Below, piece by piece: positions 36,824 through 46,433 of a stretch of DNA of 64,000 bases (position 1 is its first letter; each line of letters begins with the position of its first letter). Location: positions 491,335-555,334 of the forward strand of contig NZ_QETA01000002.1 of NCBI RefSeq assembly GCF_003123725.1, written 5' to 3'. The translations under genes and the position numbers were made by a program. This stretch comes from Corticimicrobacter populi. GTDB taxonomy: Bacteria > Pseudomonadota > Gammaproteobacteria > Burkholderiales > Burkholderiaceae_B. The notes below the pieces were generated by a model that saw nothing but the letters and a program-made list of their open reading frames with translations, made no database searches and had not been told where the DNA came from.

Positions 36824-37717
36824 TCAGTCGTGGGGTAAGGCGTCCGGCGCAGGCTGGAGTCCGGGCTGGTTGCGCTGGACACGCAGCCACAATGCCCGCC
36901 GGCTGTCGGCGCGGATCACCTCGATGGTCAGGTTGCCGCGCTCGCATTGGTCGCCACGCTGGGGAATGCGCTCGAGTTCGCTCGCCAGCCAGCCACCGAT
37001 GGTGTCGTATTCGTCCTCGGGCAAGTCCGTGCCGAAAGAGGCATTGAACTGGTCGATATCGGTCGTGGCCAGGACACGCCAGCGGCTGTCGGATTCGGCA
37101 AAAATGGTCTGCTCGCTGTCCTCGTCGTATTCGTCTTCGATGGCTCCGACGATCTGTTCCAGCACGTCTTCCATCGAAATCAGTCCCGAAATGCCGCCAT
37201 GCTCGTCGATGACGATAGCCAGGTGGTTGCGGGTGCGACGGAAATCATGCAGCAATGCGTCGAGTCGCTTGGTCTCGGGGACGAACATGGCCGGCCGCAA
37301 CAGGGTCCGGATATCCTGATCCGGATCCAGCAGGCTGCGCAGCAAGTCCTTGGCCAGCAGAATGCCAAGGATGTTTTCGCGATCATCTTCGTAGACGGGA
37401 AAACGCGAGTGCGCCGTCTCGATGATGGTAGTAACCAGTTCATTGACCGGCTGCGTGACTTCGAGCATGTCCATGCGCGAACGCGGCACCATGACATCGT
37501 CGACGGTCAGCTCCGAAATGGCGAGCGACCCCTTGATCATGGCGTAGGACTCGGCGTCGATCAGCTCGCGGGCGCGGGCGTCATCGAGCAGGTTCTTGAT
37601 ACCTTCACGGTCGCTGGGCTCGCGCCGCAGCATGTTCTGGAGCCGGTCCAGCAGGGAAGGCTTGGGAGATTTGGAGGATTGGGCGGTATCCGCCCCGCTA
37701 GAGTTGGGATCTGACAT
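36824..37717 (-). CDS. corC: CorC/HlyC-family CBS-domain protein
   Basis: A soluble 297-residue protein with two CBS domains (about 75-135 and 140-195, containing DVMVPRSRMDML and DEHGGISGLISMEDVLEQIVG) and a C-terminal transporter-associated CorC/HlyC domain. The family is linked to magnesium/cobalt efflux (CorC in Salmonella). ATG at 37717 has GGAAGGACG before it. Upstream of lnt in the same direction; no ybeY or phoH-like gene is in the window. Confidence 0.92.
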   Translation of the reverse strand: MSDPNSSGADTAQSSKSPKPSLLDRLQNMLRREPSDREGIKNLLDDARARELIDAESYAMIKGSLAISELTVDDVMVPRSRMDMLEVTQPVNELVTTIIETAHSRFPVYEDDRENILGILLAKDLLRSLLDPDQDIRTLLRPAMFVPETKRLDALLHDFRRTRNHLAIVIDEHGGISGLISMEDVLEQIVGAIEDEYDEDSEQTIFAESDSRWRVLATTDIDQFNASFGTDLPEDEYDTIGGWLASELERIPQRGDQCERGNLTIEVIRADSRRALWLRVQRNQPGLQPAPDALPHD

Positions 37718-37932
37718 CGTCCTTCCGGACAAGTTGAGGAAAAGTGAGCATAACCGAAACGGTATGCGTCGTTTGTAACACAAGCGGTCTTTTTGCGCCA
37801 TTGAGGCATTTACCAGGCGCTTCTCCCGGGATATGAGCAGATGGAATGAGGTTGTGCCGGATCGTCATGACCGCCGGCTACGATTTGCTTCTATAGTCGA
37901 TATACCTTTTTTCATTCTGACGGAGCGTTGGC

Positions 37933-39051
37933 ATGACATCCCTGTTTTCACCCCTGACACTTGGGCCGGTCGAGATTCCCAACCGTATCGTGATCGCGCC
38001 CATGTGTCAGTATTCGGCCGAAAATGGCCTGGCGTCCGACTGGCATGTGCAGCATCTGGGGGGGCTTGCTCAGTCCGGTGCCGGCCTGCTGATACTTGAG
38101 GCGACGGCAGTCGAGCCATGTGGCCGCATCAGTTGGGCCGATCTTGGTCTGTGGGATGATGCTACGCAGGCTGCGCTGGCACGCGTGCTGGCTTCGGTGC
38201 GTCGCTACAGCCATGTGCCGCTGGGTATTCAACTGGCACACGCCGGCCGCAAGGCTTCCGTGGCGCGTCCCTGGGAAGGCGGCCTGCCGCTGCCACCCGG
38301 TGATCCGCACGGCTGGCAGACCATTGCCCCTTCGTCCCTGCCATTTCTGCCGGATGGGCCCGCCCCCCAGGCTGCCAGTCTGTCCGATCTGGACGATATC
38401 GTCCAGGCCTTCGCCGCTGCCGCCCGCCGTGCTGCTGCGCTGGGTTTCGAGGTGATTGAGATCCATGCCGCGCATGGATACCTGTTGCATCAGTTCCTGT
38501 CGCCGCTGGCGAACCGGCGCGAGGATGACTACGGCGGGACGCTCGAGAACCGGCTGCGCCTGACCCTGCGGGTGTTCGATGCAGTGCGAGCTGCCGTGCC
38601 CGCGTCGCGAGCCGTTGGCGTGCGGATCTCGGCGTCCGACTGGGTCGAGGGGGGCTGGGATGTAGCCCAGAGCATAGAGCTGGCCCGGCAACTGGAGCAG
38701 CGGGGCAGCCATTTCATCCACGTTTCCAGTGGCGGCTTGAGCACGTTGCAGCAGATCCCGTTGCATGCCGGCTACCAGGTGCCGTTTGCGGAGGAGATAC
38801 GCCGGCAGGTCGGCACGCCGGTGATTGCCGTGGGCCTGATCACTGAGCCCCATCATGCGCAGGCCATTCTCGACCAGGGGCAGGCCGATGCCATCGGCAT
38901 TGCCCGGGGTGTGCTGTACGACCCTCGCTGGCCCTGGCATGCCGCCGCGGCACTGGGTCGGACGGTGCCGGTCGCGCCCCAGTACCTGCGTGCCGAACCG
39001 CATGATGTCAAAGGCGTGCTGGTGCCGGCGGCACCGTGGCCGCATGGTTAG
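37933..39051 (+). CDS. NADH:flavin oxidoreductase (Old Yellow Enzyme, YqjM/XenA type)
   Basis: FMN enzyme that reduces activated C=C bonds, e.g. of electrophilic enones. The 372-residue TIM barrel has RIVIAPMCQYSA with the flavin-tuning Cys of the YqjM/XenA class (about residue 24), QLAHAGRK, the substrate-binding His pair region IHAAHGYLLHQFLSP and NRREDDYGG. It is divergent from corC and convergent with the TonB receptor. The physiological substrate is unknown. Confidence 0.9.
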   Translation: MTSLFSPLTLGPVEIPNRIVIAPMCQYSAENGLASDWHVQHLGGLAQSGAGLLILEATAVEPCGRISWADLGLWDDATQAALARVLASVRRYSHVPLGIQLAHAGRKASVARPWEGGLPLPPGDPHGWQTIAPSSLPFLPDGPAPQAASLSDLDDIVQAFAAAARRAAALGFEVIEIHAAHGYLLHQFLSPLANRREDDYGGTLENRLRLTLRVFDAVRAAVPASRAVGVRISASDWVEGGWDVAQSIELARQLEQRGSHFIHVSSGGLSTLQQIPLHAGYQVPFAEEIRRQVGTPVIAVGLITEPHHAQAILDQGQADAIGIARGVLYDPRWPWHAAAALGRTVPVAPQYLRAEPHDVKGVLVPAAPWPHG

Positions 39052-39129
39052 GGTGTATCGACATTCATTTTGCAGTGGTCGTGGTGACCTGCTCAAGGAT
39101 TTTGGGCAGGCCAGTGCGCATCCAGGTGA

Positions 39130-41619
39130 TCAGAACCTGTAGCGGGCAGTCAGCAGGACGTTGAGCGGGTCGCCCACGAAATTCGCATCCGTGTGGGATC
39201 CGATGTTACTGTAGTATTTTCGATCGAACAGGTTGTTGATGTTCAGGCCGAAGTCCAGCTGGCGGCTGGCGCTATAGCCGGCATGCAGACCCACCGTGGC
39301 ATAGCCGTCCTGCCTGGGGCCCCACGGGCTGGAAATGGCGTCCTGGGCGTGCAGACTGGCCCCGATACGCCAGCGGTTGAGATCTCCAGGCAGGCGATAG
39401 GTCGTCGACAGCTTGAATTGCCTGCGCGGGATATTGGTGGCATAACGCTTGCCCATGGTGTATGTACCGATGGGATCGTAGCCGGAGGCATCGCTGCGAC
39501 GTTTGGCCGAAGCATAGGTATAGCCTGCTGCTAGCTGCCAGCCCGGCAGCAGTTCTCCACCGATTTCAAGCTCGAAGCCCTGGCTGCGTACCTTGCCTGC
39601 CGATTGATAGCAACTGTTCATCCCTTGGACGCAGGCGATGATGGGCAGTTCATCGGGCAGGTTTTCCAGATCGATCCGGAAGACGGCAATGCTGGCATTG
39701 AGGCGACCATCCAGGTATTCGCCTTTCAGGCCCAACTCGTAGTTGTGCCCGACTTGGGGCGGCAGCGTGCCGCCGTCAGCAGATGGGTAGCTTTCCGGAT
39801 TGAAGATGCTGGTCCAACTGGCGTAGACGGAATGATGTTCATCCAAATCCCGGATAAGTCCGATGTAGGGCGTAAACCGGCGAGTGGCCTTCTGTTTGGT
39901 GCCACCGTAGGGCCAGTCACCGTCATACTGGATCTGCTCGTTTTCATACCAATCCAGACGTCCTCCCAGGATTAGGTGAGTGGCATCTCCCAGGTGTGCC
40001 CGGGTTGATCCGTACGCACTGGTCTGGGTCATCCTCGCCTGACGTGACCACAAGCCCCAGCCGATCTGGGGCATGGCGATGTCCGGCATGCCGGTCAGCG
40101 GATTGAAGGTACCAATCGTGAAATTACCGTTTTGCGTGGCAGGCCCGCCGGTATCATTCCAGCGGCTGCGCCGGTAGCTGGCACCCAGGACAAAATCATG
40201 AGACTGGCCCCACAGTTCGTACTGGCCGCTCAGCGAGGCATCGAGGCTGCGCTGGGTGCGATCGTACTTGTAGGCACCACCGCCCAGATCGATGACGGGC
40301 TGTCCCTGGGCATTGACGCTATTGCCCCGGATGAAGGTGCCCAGCATGGACATCCTGCTGTCGAGGGTTGTGGCCGCTGCCCTGGCGATCCAGCCGTTGT
40401 CCAGCCGATACTCGATGTCGGTAAAAAGCGTCGTGCTCCTGCGGTCCCAGTAAGACCAGTCGGGACTCATGCGTTGCGAACGAGGGATGCCCAGGAAGCG
40501 GCCATCGGGCCAGGTGCCCCGGCCATTCCAGTCGACACCGGGGTTGTCTTCCTTGCTGTAGGAAGCCCCCAGCGTGGCTGTCAGCGACGGGGTCAGATCG
40601 GCCTCCAGAATGCCATAGAACAATGTCCGCTTGTTGCGGTATTCGTCGATGAAGGAACCTTTGTCCTGATAACTGAGGACTGTCCTGCCGCGCAGGGTGC
40701 CGGCTTCATTGATCGGGCCGCCCATGTCCAGGGAGCCCAGCCCGTTGTCCCAGCTTCCTGCGCTGGCGGTGAATTCTCCCTGGAAAGCATCGGTTGGTCG
40801 CTTGCGCATCAGGTTGATCGAACCTCCCGGTGTGCCTGCACCTTCCATCAGGCCGGCCGCGCCGCGCATGACTTCGACCCGGTCATACATGGAGAGGGCA
40901 CCCGTGGAAAGCGCGGCTTCTTCATACTGGATCGGCAGGCCATCCACCATCAGTGTATTGATCTGGAAGTTGCGCGAGGTAAATCGGTAGCGTTCGCCTC
41001 CCCATCGGGTCAGCGTCAGTCCCGGGGTCGCCTGCACGACATCGCTGAGGCTGCCCAGCCCCTGGTCTTCAATCCGTTGCCGGGTGATGACGGTAACCGA
41101 CTGGGGTGTTTCCCGGATAGAGAGCGGCAGCCTAGTAGCCGTACTCATGCTGCCAGTCGTGTAGGACATTGAACCCTCGGTCGTGGCGGGATGGGCACCC
41201 CGGATCATGATGGGGGCCAAGGACGTCACGCTGTCCTGCAGGCCTTTTTCTACAGTCCAGGCTCCGCTGCCGGTACGCCGGATCGCCAGGTCCGTACCAG
41301 ACAAAGCGGTGCGCCAGGCTTCTTCCATCGAGAGCTCACCCCGGATTGCGGGAGCCTGCAAGTTGCGGACGAGGGTCGCATCGAGTGACAGCCTGGCCTG
41401 GCCGGCTTCGGCGATCTGCGTCAGCGTGTGTGCCAGTGGCTGGGCCGGCAGGTTGAATGGATGGCGAACCTGTGGTCCTTGGCGTGCGGCAGTATCAGCC
41501 GGGTTGCCGGGAGATTGGGCCTGGGCCGGCCCAGGGGCGAGAAGAACCGGTGCAGCCAGCAGCGAGATCGCCAGTGCCAACGGCAAGGGTTTCAGTGACA
41601 GAACGATAGACATTTTCAT
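39130..41619 (-). CDS. TonB-dependent siderophore receptor with STN signalling domain
   Basis: Outer-membrane ferric-siderophore receptor, 829 residues. Signal peptide to about 35; an STN (secretin/TonB N-terminal) signalling domain at about 55-105 (ALSMEEAW-type repeat), the mark of transducing FecA/FpvA-type receptors; plug domain with SIRETPQSVTVITRQRIEDQGL (about 170-190); then the 22-strand barrel ending VLLTARYRF with a terminal Phe. It follows fecI and fecR on the same strand. Its ligand cannot be read from sequence; no siderophore synthesis genes are nearby. Confidence 0.93.
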   Translation of the reverse strand: MKMSIVLSLKPLPLALAISLLAAPVLLAPGPAQAQSPGNPADTAARQGPQVRHPFNLPAQPLAHTLTQIAEAGQARLSLDATLVRNLQAPAIRGELSMEEAWRTALSGTDLAIRRTGSGAWTVEKGLQDSVTSLAPIMIRGAHPATTEGSMSYTTGSMSTATRLPLSIRETPQSVTVITRQRIEDQGLGSLSDVVQATPGLTLTRWGGERYRFTSRNFQINTLMVDGLPIQYEEAALSTGALSMYDRVEVMRGAAGLMEGAGTPGGSINLMRKRPTDAFQGEFTASAGSWDNGLGSLDMGGPINEAGTLRGRTVLSYQDKGSFIDEYRNKRTLFYGILEADLTPSLTATLGASYSKEDNPGVDWNGRGTWPDGRFLGIPRSQRMSPDWSYWDRRSTTLFTDIEYRLDNGWIARAAATTLDSRMSMLGTFIRGNSVNAQGQPVIDLGGGAYKYDRTQRSLDASLSGQYELWGQSHDFVLGASYRRSRWNDTGGPATQNGNFTIGTFNPLTGMPDIAMPQIGWGLWSRQARMTQTSAYGSTRAHLGDATHLILGGRLDWYENEQIQYDGDWPYGGTKQKATRRFTPYIGLIRDLDEHHSVYASWTSIFNPESYPSADGGTLPPQVGHNYELGLKGEYLDGRLNASIAVFRIDLENLPDELPIIACVQGMNSCYQSAGKVRSQGFELEIGGELLPGWQLAAGYTYASAKRRSDASGYDPIGTYTMGKRYATNIPRRQFKLSTTYRLPGDLNRWRIGASLHAQDAISSPWGPRQDGYATVGLHAGYSASRQLDFGLNINNLFDRKYYSNIGSHTDANFVGDPLNVLLTARYRF

Positions 41620-41699
41620 CCCGGAAATCGTGTGAACAGGAAAAACTCAAGGCCTTTGTCTGTCATGAGTCACGAGGTGCCAGAAGTGACACCCTGATT

Positions 41700-42722
41700 T
41701 CAGGATAAGTTTGTATCTATTTGTATTATCCAGTCGTTGGCATATGTCTTGATGTCGAGGGGCAGCGTCTCGGCCAGTGCGGTCAGCGTGGCGCGTGGAT
41801 GATCCAGTGAGTAGTTGCCCGTAACCCGCAACGCGGCAGCCTGAGGACTGAGACGCAGCAAGCCGCGGTGATAGGGACGCAGGGCATCGATCACGTCGGA
41901 CAGCGGGCGATCGTGGGCGATGAACTGTCCGTGCAGCCAGGCATCAGGTTGCTGTGTGCCGCTCTCGGGCAGGCGCTCGAATGTCTGTGCACGCATCAAT
42001 ATTCCCTGACCGGCCTCGAGTATCTGCGAGGCTTCGTGGTCGCGCAGGCGCACAGCTACGCGGTGTGCGAGTACGTCAACCCGGGTCAGGTCGCTTTCCT
42101 GCCTGACCAGATAGCGCGTGCCCAGTGCCTGCGCCTGCCCCTGGGCCGTTTCGACAATGAAAGGCGCAGTCTGTCCAGGCTGGACGCTGACGATCAACTG
42201 TCCCTGGCGCAGGCGGACCAGACGCAGGGTAGCGTCGAAGATCAGGTCGACCGAGGATCGGGCGTCCAGCGTCAGCAGGCTGCCGTCGGGCAAGGTATAG
42301 CGGCGGCGTTCGCCGGTGCCGGTATGCAGGTCGGCCAGCAGATCAGGGGCCAGGCCCAACTGTAAAGCCGTGCGTGGTACCAGCCAGCCCAGGCCAATAC
42401 CCGTGCCGGCAAGGATCAGGGCGTTGCGCAGCAGACGCCGACGCTGGTGCCGGTGTTGTTCGGCCTGTCGCAACGTCGCCTCGACGGTGCCGGCATCCAG
42501 GCCTGCCTGGCGTGGTACCTGAGGCAGATCTCCAAAGGCGTATTCCAGTGCGCCGCCCAGCCGCTGCCAGGCCTGCCGATGTTCGGGGCGGGCGTCCAGC
42601 CAGCGCTGGAAGGCCTGGTGTGTGTCGGGTGTGATGTCGCCGGCACGCAGTTCTACCATCCACTCAATGGCACTGTCTTCGTCCGTGGTGCGGGTCGGGC
42701 TGGCAGGCATGCGATGCGGCAT
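41700..42722 (-). CDS. fecR: FecR-like anti-sigma/sigma regulator
   Basis: Inner-membrane protein that relays the receptor signal to FecI. The 340-residue protein has the N-terminal DUF4880 cytoplasmic part (IEWMVELRAGDITPDTHQAFQRWL...WQRL), one helix (about 99-117) and the periplasmic FecR domain (about 130-230, with DGSLLTLDARSSVDLIF), then a C-terminal STN-interacting part. It starts seven bases after the fecI stop and is followed by the receptor gene. Confidence 0.93.
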   Translation of the reverse strand: MPHRMPASPTRTTDEDSAIEWMVELRAGDITPDTHQAFQRWLDARPEHRQAWQRLGGALEYAFGDLPQVPRQAGLDAGTVEATLRQAEQHRHQRRRLLRNALILAGTGIGLGWLVPRTALQLGLAPDLLADLHTGTGERRRYTLPDGSLLTLDARSSVDLIFDATLRLVRLRQGQLIVSVQPGQTAPFIVETAQGQAQALGTRYLVRQESDLTRVDVLAHRVAVRLRDHEASQILEAGQGILMRAQTFERLPESGTQQPDAWLHGQFIAHDRPLSDVIDALRPYHRGLLRLSPQAAALRVTGNYSLDHPRATLTALAETLPLDIKTYANDWIIQIDTNLS

Positions 42723-42728
42723 CCTGCG

Positions 42729-43259
42729 TCAGCCTGCCGCCTGCTGGTCCATGGCCTGCATGCACTGGCGCAGACCCTGGGCCATGTATTTGCGGACCAT
42801 GCTGATGGAAAGGCCCATGCGGTCGGCAATCTGTGCGTAGGTCAGGCCATCGAGCTGGCTCAGCAGGAACACGGTCCGGCCTTTTGGCGACATGCCCTCC
42901 AGTGCCTGGTCGATGCGTGTCAGCGACTCCAGCAGGATGGCGCGCTCCTCGACGCTCGGGTGGCATGCTGGGGCGCACTGGGCCAGTGCTTCCAGCCAGG
43001 CCTGTTCCAGATCGCGCCGCCGCCAGTTGCGCAGCAGGATGTGCTTGGCAATGGTGGTCAGATAGGCACGGGGCTCGTGCAGGCTACGCAACCGTCGCGT
43101 ATGCAGGATGCGTTCGAAGGTTTCAGATGCGACATCCTCCGCTTCCGCATGATTGCGCAACCGTTGCTGCAGGCGTGCCAGCAGCCAGGGCTGATGAGCA
43201 ACCCAGAGTGTGGCGGCATGCTCCGCATCATGGCTGGACAGAGGGGGCGGCAGCGGCAT
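42729..43259 (-). CDS. fecI: FecI-type ECF sigma factor
   Basis: Iron-uptake ECF sigma factor, 176 residues: region 2 (AEAEDVASETFERIL...EPRAYLTTIAKHILLRNWRRR) and region 4 (SPKGRTVFLLSQLDGLTYAQIADRMGLSISMVRKYMAQGLRQC). The order fecI-fecR-receptor indicates a cell-surface signalling system. A Fur-like box lies just upstream at 43269-43293. Confidence 0.94.
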   Translation of the reverse strand: MPLPPPLSSHDAEHAATLWVAHQPWLLARLQQRLRNHAEAEDVASETFERILHTRRLRSLHEPRAYLTTIAKHILLRNWRRRDLEQAWLEALAQCAPACHPSVEERAILLESLTRIDQALEGMSPKGRTVFLLSQLDGLTYAQIADRMGLSISMVRKYMAQGLRQCMQAMDQQAAG

Positions 43260-43268
43260 GGTTATTTA

Positions 43269-43293
43269 TGCAAATGAGAATCGGGACTAATTC
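43269..43293 (-). promoter_or_regulatory. Candidate Fur box upstream of fecI
   Basis: The sequence around TGCAAATGAGAATCGGGAC (from 43269) closely matches the left half of known betaproteobacterial Fur sites (GCAAATGAGAAT...); the right half (GACTAATTC) is degenerate. It lies within 35 bases of the fecI start, consistent with iron repression. Confidence 0.55.
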
Positions 43294-43455
43294 TATAGCA
43301 AATGCCGGTCGCCCGGGCGGGGAAGCTGGCCTGGTTATATGGGCGTAAAGACACCGGGAGCCGATGCTAGAATCGCGGCCATTCCCGTACTGCCTGCAAT
43401 GGCGCTTCTGCTCCGGTTGCCATGTAGTGCGACCGTATCGATACAGATTTGAATC

Positions 43456-44916
43456 ATGAAAACCCTGAATCCCGGCAGGCATGCGCTGATCGCATTTGTG
43501 ACGCGCATGCATTTCTATATCGGTCTTTTCGTCGGCCCGTTTATTTTCATTGCCGCCCTGACGGGTACGCTCTATGTACTGACGCCTCAACTCGAACAGT
43601 ATGTCTATGCCGATGTGCTGCAGAGTGACGCTGAAGGTCCGCCACAGCCGCTGGCGCGTCAGGTCGCGGCTGCGCGCATGTCAGTCGGCGAGGGCCCGCG
43701 CCTGTTTGCGATACGGCCAGCGCCGGCTCCGGGGGCGACCACGCGAGTGATGTTTACCCAGCCAGGCCTGGGGGAATCCGAAACCCGTGCCGTATTTGTT
43801 GATCCTGCAACCCTGACCGTGCTGGGCGAGGAGATCGTCTACGGTACCAGTGGCATCCTGCCGCTGCGCATGACTCTGGATTATCTGCACCGCAACCTGC
43901 TGTTCGGCAACCTGGGGCGCAACTACAGTGAACTGGCTGCCTCCTGGCTGTGGATTGCCGTTCTGGGCGGACTGTTCCTGTGGTGGCAGGGAGGCCGGCG
44001 CAACCAGGCTGGCGTGGCAACACGCAGCCCCCGTTTGCGGCGTCGTCGCCTGCACGCCTTGATCGGACTGTGGCTGGCGCTCGGGCTGGTGTTCTTCTCG
44101 GCAACCGGGCTGACCTGGTCGCGCTGGGCCGGGGAGCGGGTGGATATGCTGCGCAACTACATGGGGTGGATCACCCCGGCCATCACCGTGGCGCTGGACA
44201 GGCCGGTCGATGCGCCCGCGCTGACGGACCCACATGCCGGGCATGAAGGGCATGATGGGCACGATGAACAAGGCCATGAGGGGCATGAAGGCCATGCGTC
44301 CCATGACAATGCCATGATCCATGCGGAACATGGCGGGCACAGTGGGCACACCTCCGTGCCGTCTCATGTTCTACATGCGCCTGCAGGCGAGGCCGCCCAA
44401 CTGGATGCGGTACTGGCGGCAGCCCGTGCCGCCGGTATCGATGCCGGCATGCTCGAAATACGTCCCCCCCGCAATGACCGGCAGGCCTGGAGGATCAGCG
44501 AAATCGATCGGAGCTGGCCGACTCAGGTCGATACCGTGGCGGTGGATCCCGCGACGATGCAGGTGACCAGCCGTGCCGATTTTGCCGAATTTCCGATGGT
44601 GTCCAAGCTGATTCGCTGGGGCATCGATGCGCACATGGGCGTTCTCTTTGGCGTTGTCAATCAAGTGCTGATGGCATCCATGGGGATTGCACTCATGTTC
44701 ATGATCGTGCTGGGCTACCGCATGTGGTGGAGTCGCCGGCCTGCGGTGCCGGTGCCGGGGCAGACTCTGGGGCATGCCTGGAAGGCATTGTCGCTGCCCT
44801 GGAAGGGAGGCGTGCTGTTGCTGGCTATCATCCTGGCATGGTGCCTGCCGGTGATGGGGGCGAGCCTGGCGGTGTTTGTGCTGATTGACTGGCTGCGCGG
44901 CAGGTTGGCTGGATAG
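43456..44916 (+). CDS. PepSY-associated membrane protein (PiuB-like) with histidine-rich loop
   Basis: A 486-residue inner-membrane protein with the PepSY_TM pattern: RMHFYIGLFVGPFIFIAALTGTLYVL near the start, DYLHRNLLFGNLGRNYSELAASWLW in the middle, and IRWGIDAHMGVLFGVVNQVLMASMGIALM towards the end. The family is linked to iron-siderophore uptake or reduction (PiuB, FhuF-type settings). Residues about 255-308 form a periplasmic loop packed with HxxH and GHEGH repeats, a likely metal-binding insert. Transcribed away from fecI across 196 bases that hold the Fur-like box, so possibly iron-regulated too. Confidence 0.88.
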   Translation: MKTLNPGRHALIAFVTRMHFYIGLFVGPFIFIAALTGTLYVLTPQLEQYVYADVLQSDAEGPPQPLARQVAAARMSVGEGPRLFAIRPAPAPGATTRVMFTQPGLGESETRAVFVDPATLTVLGEEIVYGTSGILPLRMTLDYLHRNLLFGNLGRNYSELAASWLWIAVLGGLFLWWQGGRRNQAGVATRSPRLRRRRLHALIGLWLALGLVFFSATGLTWSRWAGERVDMLRNYMGWITPAITVALDRPVDAPALTDPHAGHEGHDGHDEQGHEGHEGHASHDNAMIHAEHGGHSGHTSVPSHVLHAPAGEAAQLDAVLAAARAAGIDAGMLEIRPPRNDRQAWRISEIDRSWPTQVDTVAVDPATMQVTSRADFAEFPMVSKLIRWGIDAHMGVLFGVVNQVLMASMGIALMFMIVLGYRMWWSRRPAVPVPGQTLGHAWKALSLPWKGGVLLLAIILAWCLPVMGASLAVFVLIDWLRGRLAG

Positions 44917-44978
44917 CGATCCTTATCGGGGGCCGTTGTCTCGGCGGTGTGTTCGCCCGAGCCTGAGATGCGACGCGA

Positions 44979-45009
44979 CCGCCGCTCCCTGTTGTGGGAG
45001 ACGGCGGCC
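44979..45009. terminator. GC-rich hairpin between convergent genes
   Basis: CCGCCGCTCCC and GGGAGACGGCGG pair (one bulged base) around a TGTTGT loop between the PepSY stop (44916) and the nirK stop (45032). No T-tract on either side, so it is only a possible shared terminator. Confidence 0.4.
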
Positions 45010-45031
45010 GCGCCAGCCTTCGGATACGCGA

Positions 45032-46171
45032 TTACCAGGGTTTGCTGGTGATCGGACCCGGTGCCTTGACCTGCGTCATCAGGTCATTGTTCCAGTCGCC
45101 TTCGACCACGACGTGACCGGCAGCGCCCAGATAGAAGGCTTCGATCAGGTTGTGGTTGACGTAGGCATACACACCCGGTTGTTTGAAGGTGTAGAGCGCA
45201 GCGCCGGCCGAGCCACCCCGGATGAACCAGGTCTCGAGGTCCTTTTCGGGCGGGTTGTTGAACTTGCCCGTTTCCCAGACCCAGTCACCGTGACCACCGA
45301 TCAGGTGAGGACGGGTGTCGCGGTTGGCTTGCGAGTGGATGAACAGCACCGTCTCGCCGACCTTGGCCTTCATGGCACCTTCGCCCGTCAGTGCGCCGAC
45401 CTTGCCGTTGAACACAACGTGCGACGGCGTGAGGCTCTTCATCACTTCCATCGTTTCCGGGAAGCTTTCAGCCGCGCTGGCGTAATCCTTGAACTTGCCG
45501 TTTTCGTCCTTGGGGATGTAGAAATCGAGTTCACCGATCGTGTACACCTTGTCGTAGTGCAGCGGATTGCCATCGGCATCCTTCAGGCCTTCGCGCGGCA
45601 GCACCATGATCGTGCCGTGCATCCCGGTGGTCACGTGCCAGGGCACCATGCCTTCTGGTGCGCAGTGATACACGAAGGTACCGGGGCGGTCTGCCTTGAA
45701 GCGCAGTACGGCTTCCTCGCCAGGGTTGACGTTGGTCAGCTTGGCACCGCCCAGTGCGCCAGTGGCGGAGTGGAAGTCGACGTTGTGCATCATGGCGTTG
45801 CTGGCCGGGTTGACCAGCGTCAGTTCGACGTAGTCGCCCTCGTGCACGACCATGGTCGGGCCGGGCAGCGAACCATTGAAGGTCATGGCCTGCAGGGTCG
45901 TGCCTTCATTGTCGACCACGACTTTCTTTTCTTCGATTTCCATGCGGAACTGCACGACCTTGGGGCCACCAGTGGCGACTTGCTCGTGCTCATGCACGAA
46001 AGGCGGTGCGACCAAGTGTGCCTTCACGTGGGGCAGTTTGGCGATTTCTTCGGCTGTGCGAGCCGGGGTCGGTGCCGCAGCGGCACGAGCAGGAGCCGTG
46101 GTAACAGCGGCCAGTGCGCCGGCGGACATTGCGCCCAGTCCGGCAGTCTTGAGAAACGAACGTCTTTCCAT
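45032..46171 (-). CDS. nirK: Copper-containing nitrite reductase
   Basis: Reduces nitrite to NO in the periplasm. The 379-residue protein has a twin-arginine signal (ERRSFLK) cut near 30. Every copper ligand matches Alcaligenes faecalis NiR with a constant +34 offset: type 1 His129, Cys170, His179, Met184; type 2 His134, His169, His340; catalytic Asp132 and His289. It is a two-cupredoxin class I enzyme. Electrons would come from a small blue-copper protein or cytochrome c, neither encoded here. Start ATG at 46171 with TGGAGCTTTATC. Divergent from a Crp/Fnr regulator. Confidence 0.98.
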   Translation of the reverse strand: MERRSFLKTAGLGAMSAGALAAVTTAPARAAAAPTPARTAEEIAKLPHVKAHLVAPPFVHEHEQVATGGPKVVQFRMEIEEKKVVVDNEGTTLQAMTFNGSLPGPTMVVHEGDYVELTLVNPASNAMMHNVDFHSATGALGGAKLTNVNPGEEAVLRFKADRPGTFVYHCAPEGMVPWHVTTGMHGTIMVLPREGLKDADGNPLHYDKVYTIGELDFYIPKDENGKFKDYASAAESFPETMEVMKSLTPSHVVFNGKVGALTGEGAMKAKVGETVLFIHSQANRDTRPHLIGGHGDWVWETGKFNNPPEKDLETWFIRGGSAGAALYTFKQPGVYAYVNHNLIEAFYLGAAGHVVVEGDWNNDLMTQVKAPGPITSKPW

Positions 46172-46307
46172 GATAAAGCTCCATCCGCAAAGTCATGGTA
46201 ACAAGACTACCTGCATGGTCTGCAACCCGACGATTCTTGTTTGCGGTGTTGTCGTGCATGCAATGAGTCTGACGGGTTCATTACACCTTACGGTGCGCTG
46301 ACACTCA

Positions 46308-46321
46308 TTGTTGTAACGCAA
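46308..46321. promoter_or_regulatory. Weak DNR/NNR-like site between nirK and its regulator
   Basis: TTGTTGTAACGCAA has TTG and CAA ends at the right spacing for a 14-bp FNR/DNR-family site, but only about seven of ten consensus positions match. It lies in the 262-base divergent region where a nitrite/NO-responsive site is expected. Confidence 0.3.
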
Positions 46322-46433
46322 ATTGGTTGCAGATTGTCTGTCTTGAGGGAATACCATAACCAATGTTGCGCATAATATGAGCAGTGCGTGATAAAATTTT
46401 CTGCTGTATCAACGACTTTTGGCATCATCTGCG

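Noticed and set aside
44885..46201. Plus-strand frame of about 438 codons
   Set aside because: Antisense to nirK, which has all copper ligands at exact spacing.
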